Source: Myrica gale
Lineage: Eukaryota; Streptophyta; Magnoliopsida; Fagales; Myricaceae
Direction: 5' to 3'
DNA: 64,000 nucleotides
NCBI GenBank assembly: GCA_963930655.1
Contig: OZ005611.1
Span: 1,123,501-1,187,500, forward strand
Positions 11,005 to 22,656 of this stretch are shown here, in pieces; position 1 is the stretch's first letter; every line of letters begins with the position of its first letter. A program made the translations under genes and the position numbers. The notes below the pieces were generated by a model. The model saw only the letters and a list, made by a program, of their open reading frames with translations, was not told the origin of the DNA and did no database searches.

Positions 11005-12606
11005 CTTCTTTTACTCCTATAAGTAGTGTGTGGTTTTCACCATAATCGTTCTTAGCTGACGCTCAACTTGTAAACTGGATTTCTTTCTTCTGGTGGATTT
11101 TCTTTTGAAGATCTATGTTTCAGCTGCTAATGAATGTTGGAGGGACTTGCAACTTGTACAAAAATAAAAAAGAACGTTGGAGGGACTTCCCCACATAACA
11201 CAATAATTTTCGCTATACCCGCCTCCCAAGTCCTCCCCCCACTGAGGTTGCTCCATGCTCGATATACAGTGGATTCACTAGATTGAGATTAGAAGAAAAC
11301 AAAAACTATGAATTTTTTTTTATATAGAAAATCAATTGCTATAAAAAAATTCTCAAATTCTCTTTTCCCAATTTTGAAAAAGTCCAAAATGCCGCTAAGC
11401 GAAATAGGAAATAAATGAAGTCATCAAAGTAAGAGAGGCTACTCTCATACCTCCTTAAACTTCGCAGTCCACAAAGCTTTGAACAGAGGAAACATCTTGG
11501 CAAAAATGTTCGTGGGAGGGACTGTTGCTTTTCTCCATGTTGTCTAAAAAGTTTCAAATCCACAAAATGTCAAAATCCATGTGCTAGTTGGACCAATTGC
11601 ACGTCCATCTGCGTATGTATGGTCTGACTCTGATCCACTCCCTATCGCATGTCAAATATTCCAACTAAAAAATAAATATAAATTCGTTAAAAATCCATTT
11701 CACAAGGAACTCTCTTTCCTGGAAGTGGATGTTTCTCTCAAATATTTGGTGGGCCTTTTATTCTCTTAAAAAATATGGTTTAGAATTTGATTTGTCGTAA
11801 TAAGTTTATATTAAAATAACAAATATATGGGAAAATAGAGAGAGAGAGAGGAGGAGTCGTCTCCCCCTTCTAATCTATAGTCAAAACATATTGGAGAATG
11901 CCAATGATGCGGCCGCCACCCATGGGGTCAAACTTTGGGTGGAGTATTTCTTTTGGATTGTTCAGAATACAAATGGGTTTTAAGAAATCGACGAGGCTCC
12001 TTCATTGGTAGATTTCCTCTTAAAATGTGCCTCACAATCGCCCCATTAGCTTTCTCCTTAGCAATAGTACATATCATTATACGGAACTTGTTTTACCTTT
12101 TTATTCCTTAGCAATTTACTATTATTTTTTAATTGTATGGTTTAACTTTTTAATTAAAAAATAATGGTCTAAGTATTTGTTGTTAAAATAAATCTCTGAG
12201 CTGTTGCTTGAATGGACTGATTTCCAGACATCTTTGCCCTTATAGTACTCGTAACAACTACTCAATTCCACCAGTTTTCGAAAAGTCATAGCAGACCAGC
12301 TGGGCTGGACTTCCAACACCCGAGTTCCTGTTTTCCCCTAAAGTGGGTCCCCCACCCAAAACCTCGAGTGGCGTCTGGTTCACTCACCCCACGACCAGTG
12401 CGTGACGTTCCCCTCCCCTTCCCATTGGCCTGAGTTTTCTGAAACAGTAAGCTCTGAAAGCATCGTGTGCAATTTGACTTGACTGACTGACTCAGTCGCT
12501 CCTCGGCTCCTCCCTTTCTCTGCAACAAACACGCAGAAATACCCGTTTCGTTTCTGCTTGAGGTTGTTTTGCCCTTTCCTTTTCTTTCGCTGTTCCTCTG
12601 TCTGAA
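11005..12606. other. Spacer upstream of the LRR gene
   Basis: Contains a micro A-rich insert, then AT-rich DNA with no recognised gene. A GA-rich stretch occurs near 11835-11855. From about 12430 to the start codon at 12607 the sequence is C/T-rich, fitting a 5' leader. Confidence 0.4.
11133..11188 (+). mobile_element. Micro A-rich insertion with about 16-base duplication
   Basis: AATGTTGGAGGGACTT (11133-11148) recurs as AACGTTGGAGGGACTT (11173-11188) with one mismatch. Between them is a 24-base insert ending AAAAATAAAAAAG. The pattern fits a severely 5'-truncated retroposon. It lies in what would be the 3' untranslated region of the decayed coiled-coil gene. Confidence 0.5.
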
Positions 12607-14804
12607 ATGGCTCCGCTTTCCCTTGTCACTGTCCTTGTTCCGTTTCTCCTCTGTCTCACTCCCACGCTCTCAACCAACTCCGAAGGTACTTTCGATCCAT
12701 TAGTTTTTTTGGTCTCTTGAGGGTTTCAAATTTCCTTCTTTTTCTCCATATGGTTCTTGTTTAGTTGCTGAGAAACAGCAGGAAAAAGAATTTGAAAAAG
12801 ATAAGAAAACCTTTGAAAATATTGAAATTTTCTTTCATGGGCAAAGAAGGGAATGGGTTGTTTCTGTTAAGAACTATTTTCTATAGTTTACGGAAAAAGG
12901 ATATTCCGGGCTTCAACTTTCAATTTCATCTCTCTTTCGATTGAATGAAACCCAGGGTTTTAAGTGCTTCATAGTTCGATTTCGATTGTCTTGCTTGCAG
13001 GAAATGCTTTGCATGCTTTGAGAAGCAGGCTCTCCGACCCCACCAACGTGTTACAGAGCTGGGACCCCACTCTGGTCAATCCCTGCACTTGGTTCCATGT
13101 TACCTGTGATTCCAACAACCATGTGATTCGCTTGTATGATTCCCTCTGTTAAGTTAATTTTAAGTTCCATGGTGTTTTTTTAACATTGGTTTGAGTATTT
13201 ATTTCCTTCTTATGAATTTCTATGATTTGATGTTTTATGGTTCTTCCGATAATTAATTTTCTTTGATTTGATTTGCAGGGATTTGGGCAATTCTAATATC
13301 TCTGGCACTTTAGGTTCAGAGCTTGGCGAGCTCAAGCATCTACAGTACTTGTATTGCTCTCTTCTCTCAGCATTTACAAAAAATTCAGTTTCTCCTGTGT
13401 TTTGTTCACCTGAAAAAACAAAGAAAAATCGAAGAATTTCTGGTAGTTGAATCTTATATGTCATAGTCCATGGCTTTCTTAGGGTGTTAGCTCATTCTCA
13501 CATGAGTAAGATTGTTAGAAACTTTTGGGAATAAAGAACATGCGTTTAGATTTTAGTATCAATTATGCCCCTTGCTCATTTTGATTGCTAATGTTTATTG
13601 ATCACTAATTGTGATTGAAATTCTTAAATGGACTGCAGGGAGCTTTATAGGAATGACATAGGAGGGAAAATCCCAGAAGTGTTGGGCAATTTGAAAAACC
13701 TTGTGAGCATGGATATGTATGACAACAAGTTTGCAGGAGAAATCCCAAAATCTTTAGCAAAATTGAAGTCACTCAGATTTCTGTGAGTATCAGTATCTTC
13801 GAATTGACTAGATGGGAGAAATTTTAACTTCCACGATTATAATTTAGCATAAAATTTGCATTTGATGGTGTTTGAACTGTTACAGACGGCTAAACAACAA
13901 CAAGCTAACAGGATCAATTCCAAGGGAACTCGCCAGCCTCTCTAACCTCAAAGTTTTGTAAGTTTGATTTTGGCAAAAGGAAAGAGAAAAAAGTGTATAT
14001 GCATTCTGTAAATAGTTGCTTCAAATTTCCTTATAAGCCCTGTTATGAATTGTTGATATTGCAGTGATGTTTCAAGCAACAATCTTTGTGGAACAATTCC
14101 AGTCGATGGCCCTTTTGTGACATTCCCAATGGAAAGGTACCTCCTATCTCACTCTTCTCTGAGCATGACAGTTATATTTCACAGGGCATTTACTTTCCAT
14201 TCATTCGTGCATTGCAAGGAGATCAAACTGAGTCCCTAAATCCTTCTTTTTGATGGCATCTCAAAGCATGGAACAAATCATTGCCTGAAGGAAAGCATGA
14301 AAATATTGTAAAATAATTGAATTTCCAGACGAGTTTTAGGTTTGCCAATGTAGAGGAATGACCATATAACAAGCCCCCCCCCCCCCCCCAAATATACAAA
14401 TGCGTTTGAAATGATGCTCTGGAAAGGCAAAGATGCTGCCAACATAAACCAGAAGGTAGCATTTACCACCGATACGACCATTAAAGCTTCAAAATTTAGA
14501 AAACTACTTTTGTTTTAACGTTTCTTTCACTTAGAGCACCAAATTTGGGAACACACCATTTCTACTTATTTCTGTCATTTCAAAGTGTGTTACCAATTTT
14601 AAGTCATAAAAAGCGTGAATTTGTTTGGCAAAATAGTGCAAAATCTTTTGACACAGATTCTCTGCTGTGAAGTTGGGAAAACTTGATCAAATGTGAATGA
14701 TGCTTCAACTTTTTTTTGCCTCCTGGTCTTGTTTCAGTTTTGAGAACAACAGGCTCAATGGCCCGGAGCTGAAAGGACTTGTGCCCTATGACTTTGGGTG
14801 CTGA
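12607..14804 (+). CDS. Secreted leucine-rich repeat protein, LRR1/LRR2 (SERK-ectodomain-like)
   Basis: Seven exons: 12607-12685, 13001-13133, 13279-13350, 13639-13782, 13886-13957, 14065-14136, 14738-14804, giving 212 residues. Residues 1-24 form a hydrophobic signal peptide. An LRRNT cap follows ([20 protein letters not shown] with the FHVTC cysteine), then about five plant-type LRRs of the form LxxLxxLxLxxNxxxGxIP, each 24-residue repeat on a 72-base exon (exon 4 carries two), and a short C-terminal cap. There is no transmembrane or kinase domain, so the product should be apoplastic. Proteins of this size are related to the SERK ectodomain; Arabidopsis LRR1/LRR2 (At5g21090, At3g43740) are the nearest I recall and have been tied to defence signalling. 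All exons are open and splice sites canonical; the gene looks functional. Confidence 0.92.
14374..14389. repeat. C16 homopolymer in LRR intron 6
   Basis: An uninterrupted run of sixteen C lies in the last intron of the LRR gene, on the coding strand. Confidence 0.85.
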
Positions 14805-17134
14805 AGCAAGCTAGTACTGCACTAGATCCTCCTCTACGTGTACTTATAGAAGTTATTGCATGATAACGTATCAGGACAGAATGCCTAGTTACCATATAAT
14901 GTATTTGATGACACACACTGTTGATCTGTTGTCAAAGGGTAATGGTAGCAAGAAAATAAGATGATTGTGCACTTGGGAGCCTGATACAAATATCCCTACT
15001 GTATTATCACCGTATCCATGTATTCTCTGGCACAAACGATATAGAGGTCGACTTTGACATTTGTGTTTCACTTCCAGCGTTGTTATTACCTCCTTAACAG
15101 AAAGAGAACGAAGCATCTTCCCCGGAGGAGTTAGACTGGCCTCCCAACAAGTGGTCTTCAGTCCCTACTCCCTACCACTGTTCCACAGATGAAAGCAAAT
15201 TTAAGTATTTTTTGGATTTCGAACCATGAAAACTAGGGCTGTTCAACCGATAAGCCGGTTTTTAAATAATTGTCATCTACACCTATACCAAAAACTGGCC
15301 TTTAGCGGTGACGGTTTTACAGTGGCGGTTTCCGGTTAACCTACATTTATATTAAGCTATTTTTATAGCATATTAGATAGTTGGTCTAATGTAATTTTTT
15401 TTTCTTTTGGTCCATTGATCACGTATCAATAAAATCTAAACTTATGAAATTCAAAATCAATAAAATTAAATATCATCTTAAAAGATAAGATAAGAATATA
15501 AAATATAAATTTAAAAAATTATAAAATATACAAATGCATTCAAAAATCCCAGCAATAAACAAGTCAATTCAACCAACGTACAACCACAGAAGGCTCTAAG
15601 GAACAAAGAATAAGCTCGAACAAACATAATGCCATCATCGTGATTTCATTCGGCACATTTGCAGAAAAATGTTGATTATGCAATGTGCAGAGTGAAATCA
15701 GAAGTAAACATCTTAATATGGTGAGAACAAGTAGATGCAAAAGGAAAAAATATGCTTAGGTGTAGAATGCAGCTCCTGCAACTATTTTCCAGGTAATGTA
15801 TAGAACAGTGGCATAATATCTCATAAGATAAAAAGTAATCCAGCCAGTTGTATAACAAACTCATATTATTTGTTTGTTTGTTTTTCTATTTTAGGGAGTG
15901 TTTTCGTCTCTGAAATGGATAATTAGTCTACGTGCCCATTATTTTGTAATAGAAAAAAATTGAACTTGATTCAGCATGAGTTCTCTTATTTTGCGTCTTT
16001 CTGAGCTACCAGTTAAAGCTGGCAGCTGCTGCTTTTGTGTTTTTTTTGTTTCAAATAGTTCTCCCCGTATTTTCCCTTGAGAAATAAAGTCCGAGTAAGA
16101 TGGATCAACTAGGTGGAAGCCATGTATGTATTGTCAATTGGGTTTCTTACAGATTGGAAGAATTTGAGTAGCTATGTTAAATAGGGATACTCGCTCCAAC
16201 TGTTTCTCGTATGTTTCTGTCTAGCGTTTTAGGTCCTTAGTTCTTGGTGTTAGAATGCCATGGTGGTTGAAGGCTTCGGAAGTGGATGGAAGGGAATATT
16301 GCTTCATAATTTTATCAGTGGCCAAGATCATTCCATGTCTACTATCCACTCTATGGGACTATGGGAGTGCTTTAGATGATATGACTGGAAAGGCGGAAAA
16401 ACGTGGAATTGATATGTCCTAATGCAGGGAAGCTTACTCTGGTTGCCAACGAGTATACAGAGATCATCTTGAGCTGAACCCACTTAGATTATGAAGAATT
16501 GGAAGTAGGTGACATTTGCTCATTAGCAATGGGCTGACCACGTTGACAGGGCTTGGGTTCTCTTGCCTTGGAGAGCTTCTTGCTTGGGGTTTGAGTCTAT
16601 TATGTGGAGCTGCATCAGCTTGACCAGTTTAAAAGCTGCTTGATTTCTCTTCCCCTCTCAGAGTAGTATCCAAGTTTGAAGTAGCAACTCAAAACCCCAT
16701 ATAGCTGGTAACTATGAGCAGGCAACCGCTAATGGTAGCATGACCACAAATAAGGGAGGGCAACTTTTCAGACATGGTATAGCCAGAGTGAAGTGTCGTT
16801 GTATGAAAACTTTTTGAGCAATCTAGAGATGATATCACAGATACTGCTGTTGAGATTTTACTTCAGAATTTACCAAGGTTCTCATCTAGAAACTTGCCAG
16901 CAGATTCGCTTTCATAGAGGGTGTTTCCAACCTTCAATTACTTTATGCATAATTAATATCTCCATCAAATGAGATCTCCTCCAATTGTATATTTCTTTTG
17001 TGAGGAATTTTTACATATCTGTAGCAGGCCTATTAAATGAATGGGCGTTTTCTGCTGCTTGTATCTATTAAATGCTTTTGAGTTATTTTACTCTATTATG
17101 CTCACATCTGGTTATCTTATCAACTTCTCTTCAG
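14805..17134. other. Spacer downstream of the LRR gene
   Basis: No intact gene. Near 15234 the sequence TAGGGCTGTTCAACCG followed by CCGGTT-type motifs resembles a hAT-type MITE end, but no matching right terminus was found, so it is at best a fragment. The 16.0-17.1 kb part may hold unrecognised 5' exons of the decayed Mpv17 gene; none could be read with confidence. Confidence 0.35.
15234..15350. mobile_element. Possible hAT MITE end fragment
   Basis: The sequence begins TAGGGCTGTTCAACCG and continues with GCCGGTT and CGGTTTCCGGTT blocks, similar in style to the TAGGGCTGAACA end of the complete hAT-type MITE at 10126. No partner terminus or duplication was found, so this is tentative. Confidence 0.3.
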
Positions 17135-18072
17135 ACAATGGCTGGATATGGGATGGTAATTTTAGGTCCATCGCTGCATTTCTGGTTCAACTACATGTCA
17201 AAGCTCTTTCCAGAACGAGATATATTCTCTACACTGAAGAAAATGTTCATGGGGCAGGCGCTATATGGACCTGCAATGCCTGGCTTTCTTCTCTGTTAAT
17301 GCATTTTTACAAGGTACGCATGACTTTCTGTCACTTTTCTCATATTGTAGTTACCACAATGTGCATATGCCTTTACTTTAGGACGGCAATGTCTCCTGTT
17401 TGTAACAAGAGTTTTGCATGTTACTTTTTTTAGTCAAGAAAATTGTTCGCTACTGAATAAAGATAAATATCTAATCTTTGATGGACTAACGAAGGAAATT
17501 GTGCTCACAACTTTATATGCTGTTTTAACTCAAGAGTATATCTTACTTATAAAAAAAAAACTCAAAAGAGTATATCTTGTCTTAAGTGGTTTCAATGATG
17601 GCCAAACAGGTGAAAACACTACTGAGATTGTTGCCCGCTTAAAGCGAGACTTAGTGCCCACACTGATCAATGGCGTCATGCACTGGCCACTCTGTGATTT
17701 TATCACATACAGATTCACGCCGGTCCATTTGCAAGTACGTGTCTTTTTCTCTTTTTCTTCCCCTTTTTCTTCCCCTTTTGTTTATAGATATGATATCTGG
17801 ACAAAATTTTCCTTTGTGTCTGTCCTCTTTTATTTATGGGGCGTTGGAGATGATGTCCTGTATCCCACACCATACTTGGTGATTCAGGCAACTGAAGAGT
17901 TCAGAACCAAATAAGAGCTGGTTGCTTCTAATCTGAAACTGCACATTGTATACCTCCTGTCACTTACTGAGAAAATCTGGTTATTAACGTGTAGATGTGG
18001 TTCTTGGTGTATATGACATACATGGCAGGCCTAGAGAAAGCAAGCACAACTCCTAGTAGATTGACTCAATAG
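17135..18072 (+). pseudogene. Decayed Mpv17/PMP22 family gene
   Basis: Three exon remnants are readable. 17135-17313 encodes MAGYGMVILGPSLHFWFN and a MGQALYGPAM segment, then shifts frame (about two bases missing) before a piece reading AFFSVNAFLQ. 17610-17734 encodes GENTTEIVARLKRDLVP and the family signature NGVMHWPLCDFITYRF. About 17910-18072 keeps only the end VYMTYMAGLEKA. Mpv17/PMP22 proteins are four-helix membrane proteins of peroxisomes, chloroplasts or mitochondria. The N-terminal exons were not found and the last exon is poorly preserved, so I call it a pseudogene. The best remembered match is Arabidopsis At4g33905, the neighbour of the P4H9 gene, which fits the gene order here. 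A functional gene with unusual splicing cannot be fully excluded. Confidence 0.65.
17527..17578 (+). mobile_element. Micro A-tract insertion in the Mpv17-like intron
   Basis: AACTCAAGAGTATATCTT (17527-17544) is repeated as AACTCAAAAGAGTATATCTT (17559-17578) around the 14-base insert ACTTATAAAAAAAA. This is consistent with a poly(A)-end-only retroposon copy. The same tail ACTTATAAAAAAAA occurs, reversed, in the insert at 43756-43772. Confidence 0.55.
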
Positions 18073-19166
18073 TGTCGATTCTGCTTGCTTAGCTGAAGAT
18101 ACAGATCTTACTTTTGAGTGCACAGTTTCAAGCTGGAGTTTCCAGGAGGTATCATACAATCCAACCATCTGGCTGCCTTTTTTTTCCAGGATTTCGAATT
18201 CAACTTCCACTGCAGAACCAACTTTTGAAGCAAACTACAAGAGCGCACTCCTTTTGTGATATAACTTGGGTGGCAACCATTTTTGGTTCACGCTTTTGTG
18301 GAATTCTAACCCATTTTTAACCAACTGAAGGCTTATGTAATGCAGTGCTGTTCACGTTGGACAAAGATGGCTTAAGTATGCAAGTCTATTATGTCAGGAC
18401 GTTCCGCCGTAAGAATGAAAAATTGCTGTCTTTATTCGTCGGAAGCCTATTTTCATTCTACACAATCTACACCGGGAATTATTGACTTCTGAAGTCTTGC
18501 CGTCACACACTTGTGCCCTGAACATTGCGAAAAGCATTTTCTTAGGCTTTTTAATTGGATATAATAAAGGCAATCCGAATCAGATAACTCTTTTAAGATA
18601 TTTTTAAAGAGTTTGCATTTCATAAGCCTCTAATGGGATCATTAAGGCAAATATTAAATTAAATATCTCTGAAGATAATTTTGTTGACCACACTTTGGAA
18701 ATACTATTCCTGGTACAATTATTTGGTGGAGATTTTTATTTTTATTGGACAAAACTTCATGTAACTTTCTGCTACAAAAAAAAATATTGCGAAATACATT
18801 GTATTCGACTTAAAAAAGGGATTTTTTAACAAGATTTTCTGAAGTAACATCTTGCCTACGGCTGCGACTTCGAGATTGGGCTAACAGCAACCATCTTTGT
18901 TTGTTACTTCAAAGATGGCGGCAGTGACGTATTCTTGTATTAGTTGCTTTACAAACGAAAGAAAAGCTATCTTTTTCTTGTTAGGACCTGGGCTTAAGCT
19001 GCTAGACCGAAACCTCTCCCGTTGCTCTGTTTTCGAATCCTTGCTATTCTTTCTAGCAACGGAAAAGCCACAATCAAAGTTGAGCAGCTAGTCTTTGGTT
19101 TCCAAATTCCAAGCTGGCGCATCCAAAAAGAGTTGCATCGGAGGGTCAACTCAGAGAGACAAATGA
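18073..19166. other. Spacer between two gene remnants
   Basis: No coding region recognised. Open frames at 18114-18320 and 18897-19091 have no familiar motif. Part of the upstream sequence could belong to the DUF241-like remnant that follows, but nothing there could be aligned by eye. Confidence 0.3.
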
Positions 19167-19360
19167 GAACTTGAGAACCTTGACACCGCATTGTACACCC
19201 TTATCAATCAAAAGACAAGCAAATCTGAATCCCTCATGAATTTCGAGCATCTGGAGAACTATGCTGGGAGATTGGGGTCACGAATTGAATATTTTGAAGG
19301 ACTTGAGTGCCTGTATAGGTGCCTTATCAAAACCAGAGTTTCCCTTCTCACAACAGCTTC
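19167..19360 (+). pseudogene. 3' scrap of a DUF241 (BPS1-related) gene
   Basis: An open frame reads ELENLDTALYTLIN and continues to RLGSRIEYFEGLECLYRCLI followed by KTRVSLL. The family typically ends with a segment like GLECLFRRLIKTRVSLLNIL, so this matches its C terminus, but the usual final residues are replaced and no upstream domain is visible. Function of the family is poorly known (root-shoot signalling for BPS1). I infer a truncated remnant. Confidence 0.45.
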
Positions 19361-20518
19361 AACCACTAGCAAACTGAAAATCGTGATCGTGGGCTTCCAG
19401 TTTTGTTTTTTTTTTCTCTCTCTCTAATCTATGAGAACGGTCGAGAGATTAGAGATCTGCACTTGTACATGAGTGAAATATACATGAATTCAACATCAAA
19501 TCTCAGTTGGAAATGAAAACGTTTCTACTGCTACAATCGTTTCTCCACTTTTTGATTTCATACAAGGAATCGATCACGAAAAATTCAGTCAAGTAAACGA
19601 CTTAGAATAAATATGATGTTTCTCTACTACGTATGCTTCAATTGAGGAGACATAGTGCTAGTCTTGGGAAGAATCATTCATAATATTGCTGTTTTAACTC
19701 GTGTGTTAATCGGACAAGTTCTTCACTCAATGCCGAGGATGTAATTTGAACTGGCATGGGAGCTGTCGAGGTTCCATTTGACCCAGACGTAATGACAAGC
19801 GCTGATACAATATTATCAATGCTAATTAGAAAAAAGTGGCCCGACTCCATTTCTGGCAGACACTTGACATATTTTTCAAATTGACTCATCAGCCCAAATT
19901 ATTTTCCAAGACATCAGGGAAAGCCATGGAGATGTTTTTTGTGCACATACATATGAGACGGCAGCTAAATTATTTACCCGACAATGAGGATGACTACCTG
20001 ATTGTTGTTCACAGCATGGGGACGCAGATGTGAACACAAGGGAGGACTGGTAAATCCAAATCGATAATGTCAACCAAAAAGCTTATTCCAGAACAAGTTT
20101 AGAAGAAGTTTTAACTGGCAATTCAAATAACTCCGACCATTCTGAACAGAATTATGCTTTAATAAATGGCAACCTTGATACATCGGATATGAGAAACAAA
20201 AAGGGATATCAATTGGAAGACAGAGCTACACTAGTCTAATGGGTGAGGTTCTTAACTGTATCTAGAAGTCTACGGTCTACTGTATAAACAACTCCCCTCC
20301 CCCAGTCAACTTGATCCAAAACCTCCCGTAGAATCCAGAAATGTAGTTAGCTTTGGAAGTGCTTGTAGAATTCCATACCAGGTGGGAGCAGAATCATATT
20401 AGACTATAGTCAAATCAAAATCCTGAAACTTAAAAAAAATATATATATGGACATGATCTTTATGCGTAAGATCTCATCCACTGCTGAATTTCCAGACCAT
20501 GTGCTAATGAGGCTCTGT
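19361..20518. other. Spacer 3' of the HFI1/ADA1 gene
   Basis: Likely includes the 3' untranslated region of the minus-strand gene at 20519. Short minus-strand frames at 19674-19889 and 19876-20073 show no motif I recognise. Confidence 0.35.
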
Positions 20519-21589
20519 TCATTCTTCAGAATCACGCACGCAGATCTTCTCAAGCTGTATTGCCCAATCCTCTCCAAGTATTTGGGGATTCAATTCCATA
20601 GCAACACGAAAATCAGAAACAGAAATGCAAGGAGATCTTGCTCCTCTCTGCATGCATCTACCAGGTAACATCCCACTAAAACCAGGGAACTGATGGTTTA
20701 GTTGTTTAAAACAATCATTTCCACACCTTGAACCAACTAAACCAATGCATGGCTCAAGCAATCCCTTTAAATATACATCCAATGTGTTGTTCAACAGGTT
20801 AACACAGTCCACTGAGACTCCCATGCCCTCCATCTCCAACTTCCGCTCCAAACGACTTATTAATGATCTTGTATCAGGTAGCCCACCACCATTCTGACAG
20901 GTATCCAGATGGTAATCGCTGGAAACAGTTACATGAGAAAGAGATTTACGAGCTCCTGCCAAGCTCATGGATATACCGAATGGAGCTGTTACAGGGCTTC
21001 TACTTTGAACACCTGGGCTTCCTGTCACTTGTTCAACCTCTTCCCCATCTTCAACAGATGCAACTTCAACAGGAGGTCTGCTATCAAGAGAAACCAATTC
21101 TGTTGCACTTTGCTGCTCTTGTGCCTTAGAAACCAATTCATCACATGCAACACTCTGGGGTTTCCCATTTGGCCCCAAAGGACTTGGGCGGTCCCTAGAC
21201 TTGCGATCCTTGTTAATAGGAGACCTGCCCTTCCGAGGGGAATGAGGAAAGGCATCGCCATAAACTGATCGGAGACAATTTTTTTGATATTCGTTTGACG
21301 TTTTAACATTAAGGGTACTTCCCACTTTCCTAACACTTCTCAATGGTGGAACTTTAGCTAGGCAAGCATTCTTCATTACTGCTTTTATAAGCCGATTATG
21401 AAGAGGGATATTTTCTCTGCCGATAGTGCGAATGCAGAATTTATCAAACTGACATTTGCTAATCTTGAAACTGAACAATCTTCTAAGCTGATCAAAATAT
21501 TTCTCAGCCTTCTCATGCCCAATCTTTCTAAATATCAGGTCTTTAAGCTCTAGAGTGTCAATTCGAGAATGACTTTGATCGGGCAACAT
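20519..21589 (-). CDS. SAGA complex subunit HFI1/ADA1 (transcriptional adapter 1)
   Basis: A single open exon of 356 residues. The start MLPDQSHSRIDTLELK leads into the conserved N-terminal block of plant Hfi1/Tada1 proteins (KAEKYFDQLRRLFSFKISKC, then FDKFCIRTIGRENIPLHNRL), which includes a histone-fold-type helix region. The middle (about residues 110-210) is Ser/Pro-rich and probably disordered. The C terminus has the second conserved block (RSLISRLERKLEMEG, VDCVNLLNNTLDVYLKGLLE, then VSDFRVAMELNPQILGEDWA). Hfi1 is a structural subunit of the SAGA histone acetyltransferase coactivator; Arabidopsis homologues are At2g24530 and At4g31440 (from memory). A GT donor at 22045 on the minus strand after a C/T-rich stretch suggests a noncoding first exon and an intron in the 5' untranslated region. 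Confidence 0.9.
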   Translation of the reverse strand: MLPDQSHSRIDTLELKDLIFRKIGHEKAEKYFDQLRRLFSFKISKCQFDKFCIRTIGRENIPLHNRLIKAVMKNACLAKVPPLRSVRKVGSTLNVKTSNEYQKNCLRSVYGDAFPHSPRKGRSPINKDRKSRDRPSPLGPNGKPQSVACDELVSKAQEQQSATELVSLDSRPPVEVASVEDGEEVEQVTGSPGVQSRSPVTAPFGISMSLAGARKSLSHVTVSSDYHLDTCQNGGGLPDTRSLISRLERKLEMEGMGVSVDCVNLLNNTLDVYLKGLLEPCIGLVGSRCGNDCFKQLNHQFPGFSGMLPGRCMQRGARSPCISVSDFRVAMELNPQILGEDWAIQLEKICVRDSEE

Positions 21590-22656
21590 CTTTCACAGCC
21601 CAATTCCTCAGTCCAAGAACGCAAATCCACCAGTAAAAGACGAGAAACACACTATCTTCGATTCGGAACCTAAAACCCTAATTTCCCAAAGATCTTTCCA
21701 TCTGTTTAATCAACAAAAACCAATCAGAAAGCAATTTAAACGTATCATTTTTATCCGGATAAATTCTAAATAAAAAAAAATTAACAGAACCCAGTTCGCT
21801 ACAATCTACCGAATGAAACAAGTTATAATCATAAACTAAGCATCGCTTGCAGCAAGAAATTACCCCGACCATTAACTATTACGTAATTCAGGTTCCACCA
21901 AACAAAATACCAGACAGAAATCGAACAGATTTCTTGTATATAAGCAGAAAATTTCAGAAGTAAAAGAAACCCGTTTAAGATTCCAATGACAATCGAAAAC
22001 CCAAAGAGTAAATTGAGAATTGAAAGATCCTAGAAAGATAAGCACCTGAATTCGGACGAGGTTGAATTGGGGACGGACTTCAATTTCTTTCTTCTTCTTT
22101 CTCCAATAGACAATAGTTTCTTTTTTGGCGACCGTTGTTTTGTCTTGTATATTTCTGATGCCCGCAATGTAATTGTAAGCGAGGAATTGAGGAAAGGCCA
22201 AACAGGGACTAAAATGTGTGAGGCATTTTGGTCTTTTTATAAATACGATATTAATATACACTTCAACTCTTCGTGTGAAAACACACGTGCGCTTTCATGA
22301 GTTTGAGATGTTAAGGGCCCGTTTGTTTGCAGTTTAATTTTCAATTTTTTTGTTCTTTTTCTTTCTCCTCATTGGAACTGTATCACTGTGGCTTCAGTAT
22401 AAAGTTTCAGCTAAATTTCATCTTCAAAATTATGGAAAAAAATAGACAATAATTTCTCTTTCTCATTTGCCTATTAGTTATTACGTATAAAGTAGACATG
22501 CAAAGCTTTCTTAAGTTCCTCTATATAAATTTATATAAAGAAAAACTTTAAAATACAACACATTGACTGCAAAGAACAAGAGCAGTACAGTTTTCTGTAA
22601 AGCAGAGAACCTGTGGAAGTTAAGTTACTTATACAGTAGTATACCAAAGATCTCTT
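21590..22656. promoter_or_regulatory. 5' untranslated region, leader intron and promoter of HFI1
   Basis: On the minus strand a C/T- and A-rich leader (about 22046-22140) ends at AATTCAG|GTGCTTATC, a good donor at 22045. The matching acceptor between 21600 and 21870 could not be fixed. The promoter therefore occupies only about 500 bases before the 3' end of the next minus-strand gene at 22657. Confidence 0.45.
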
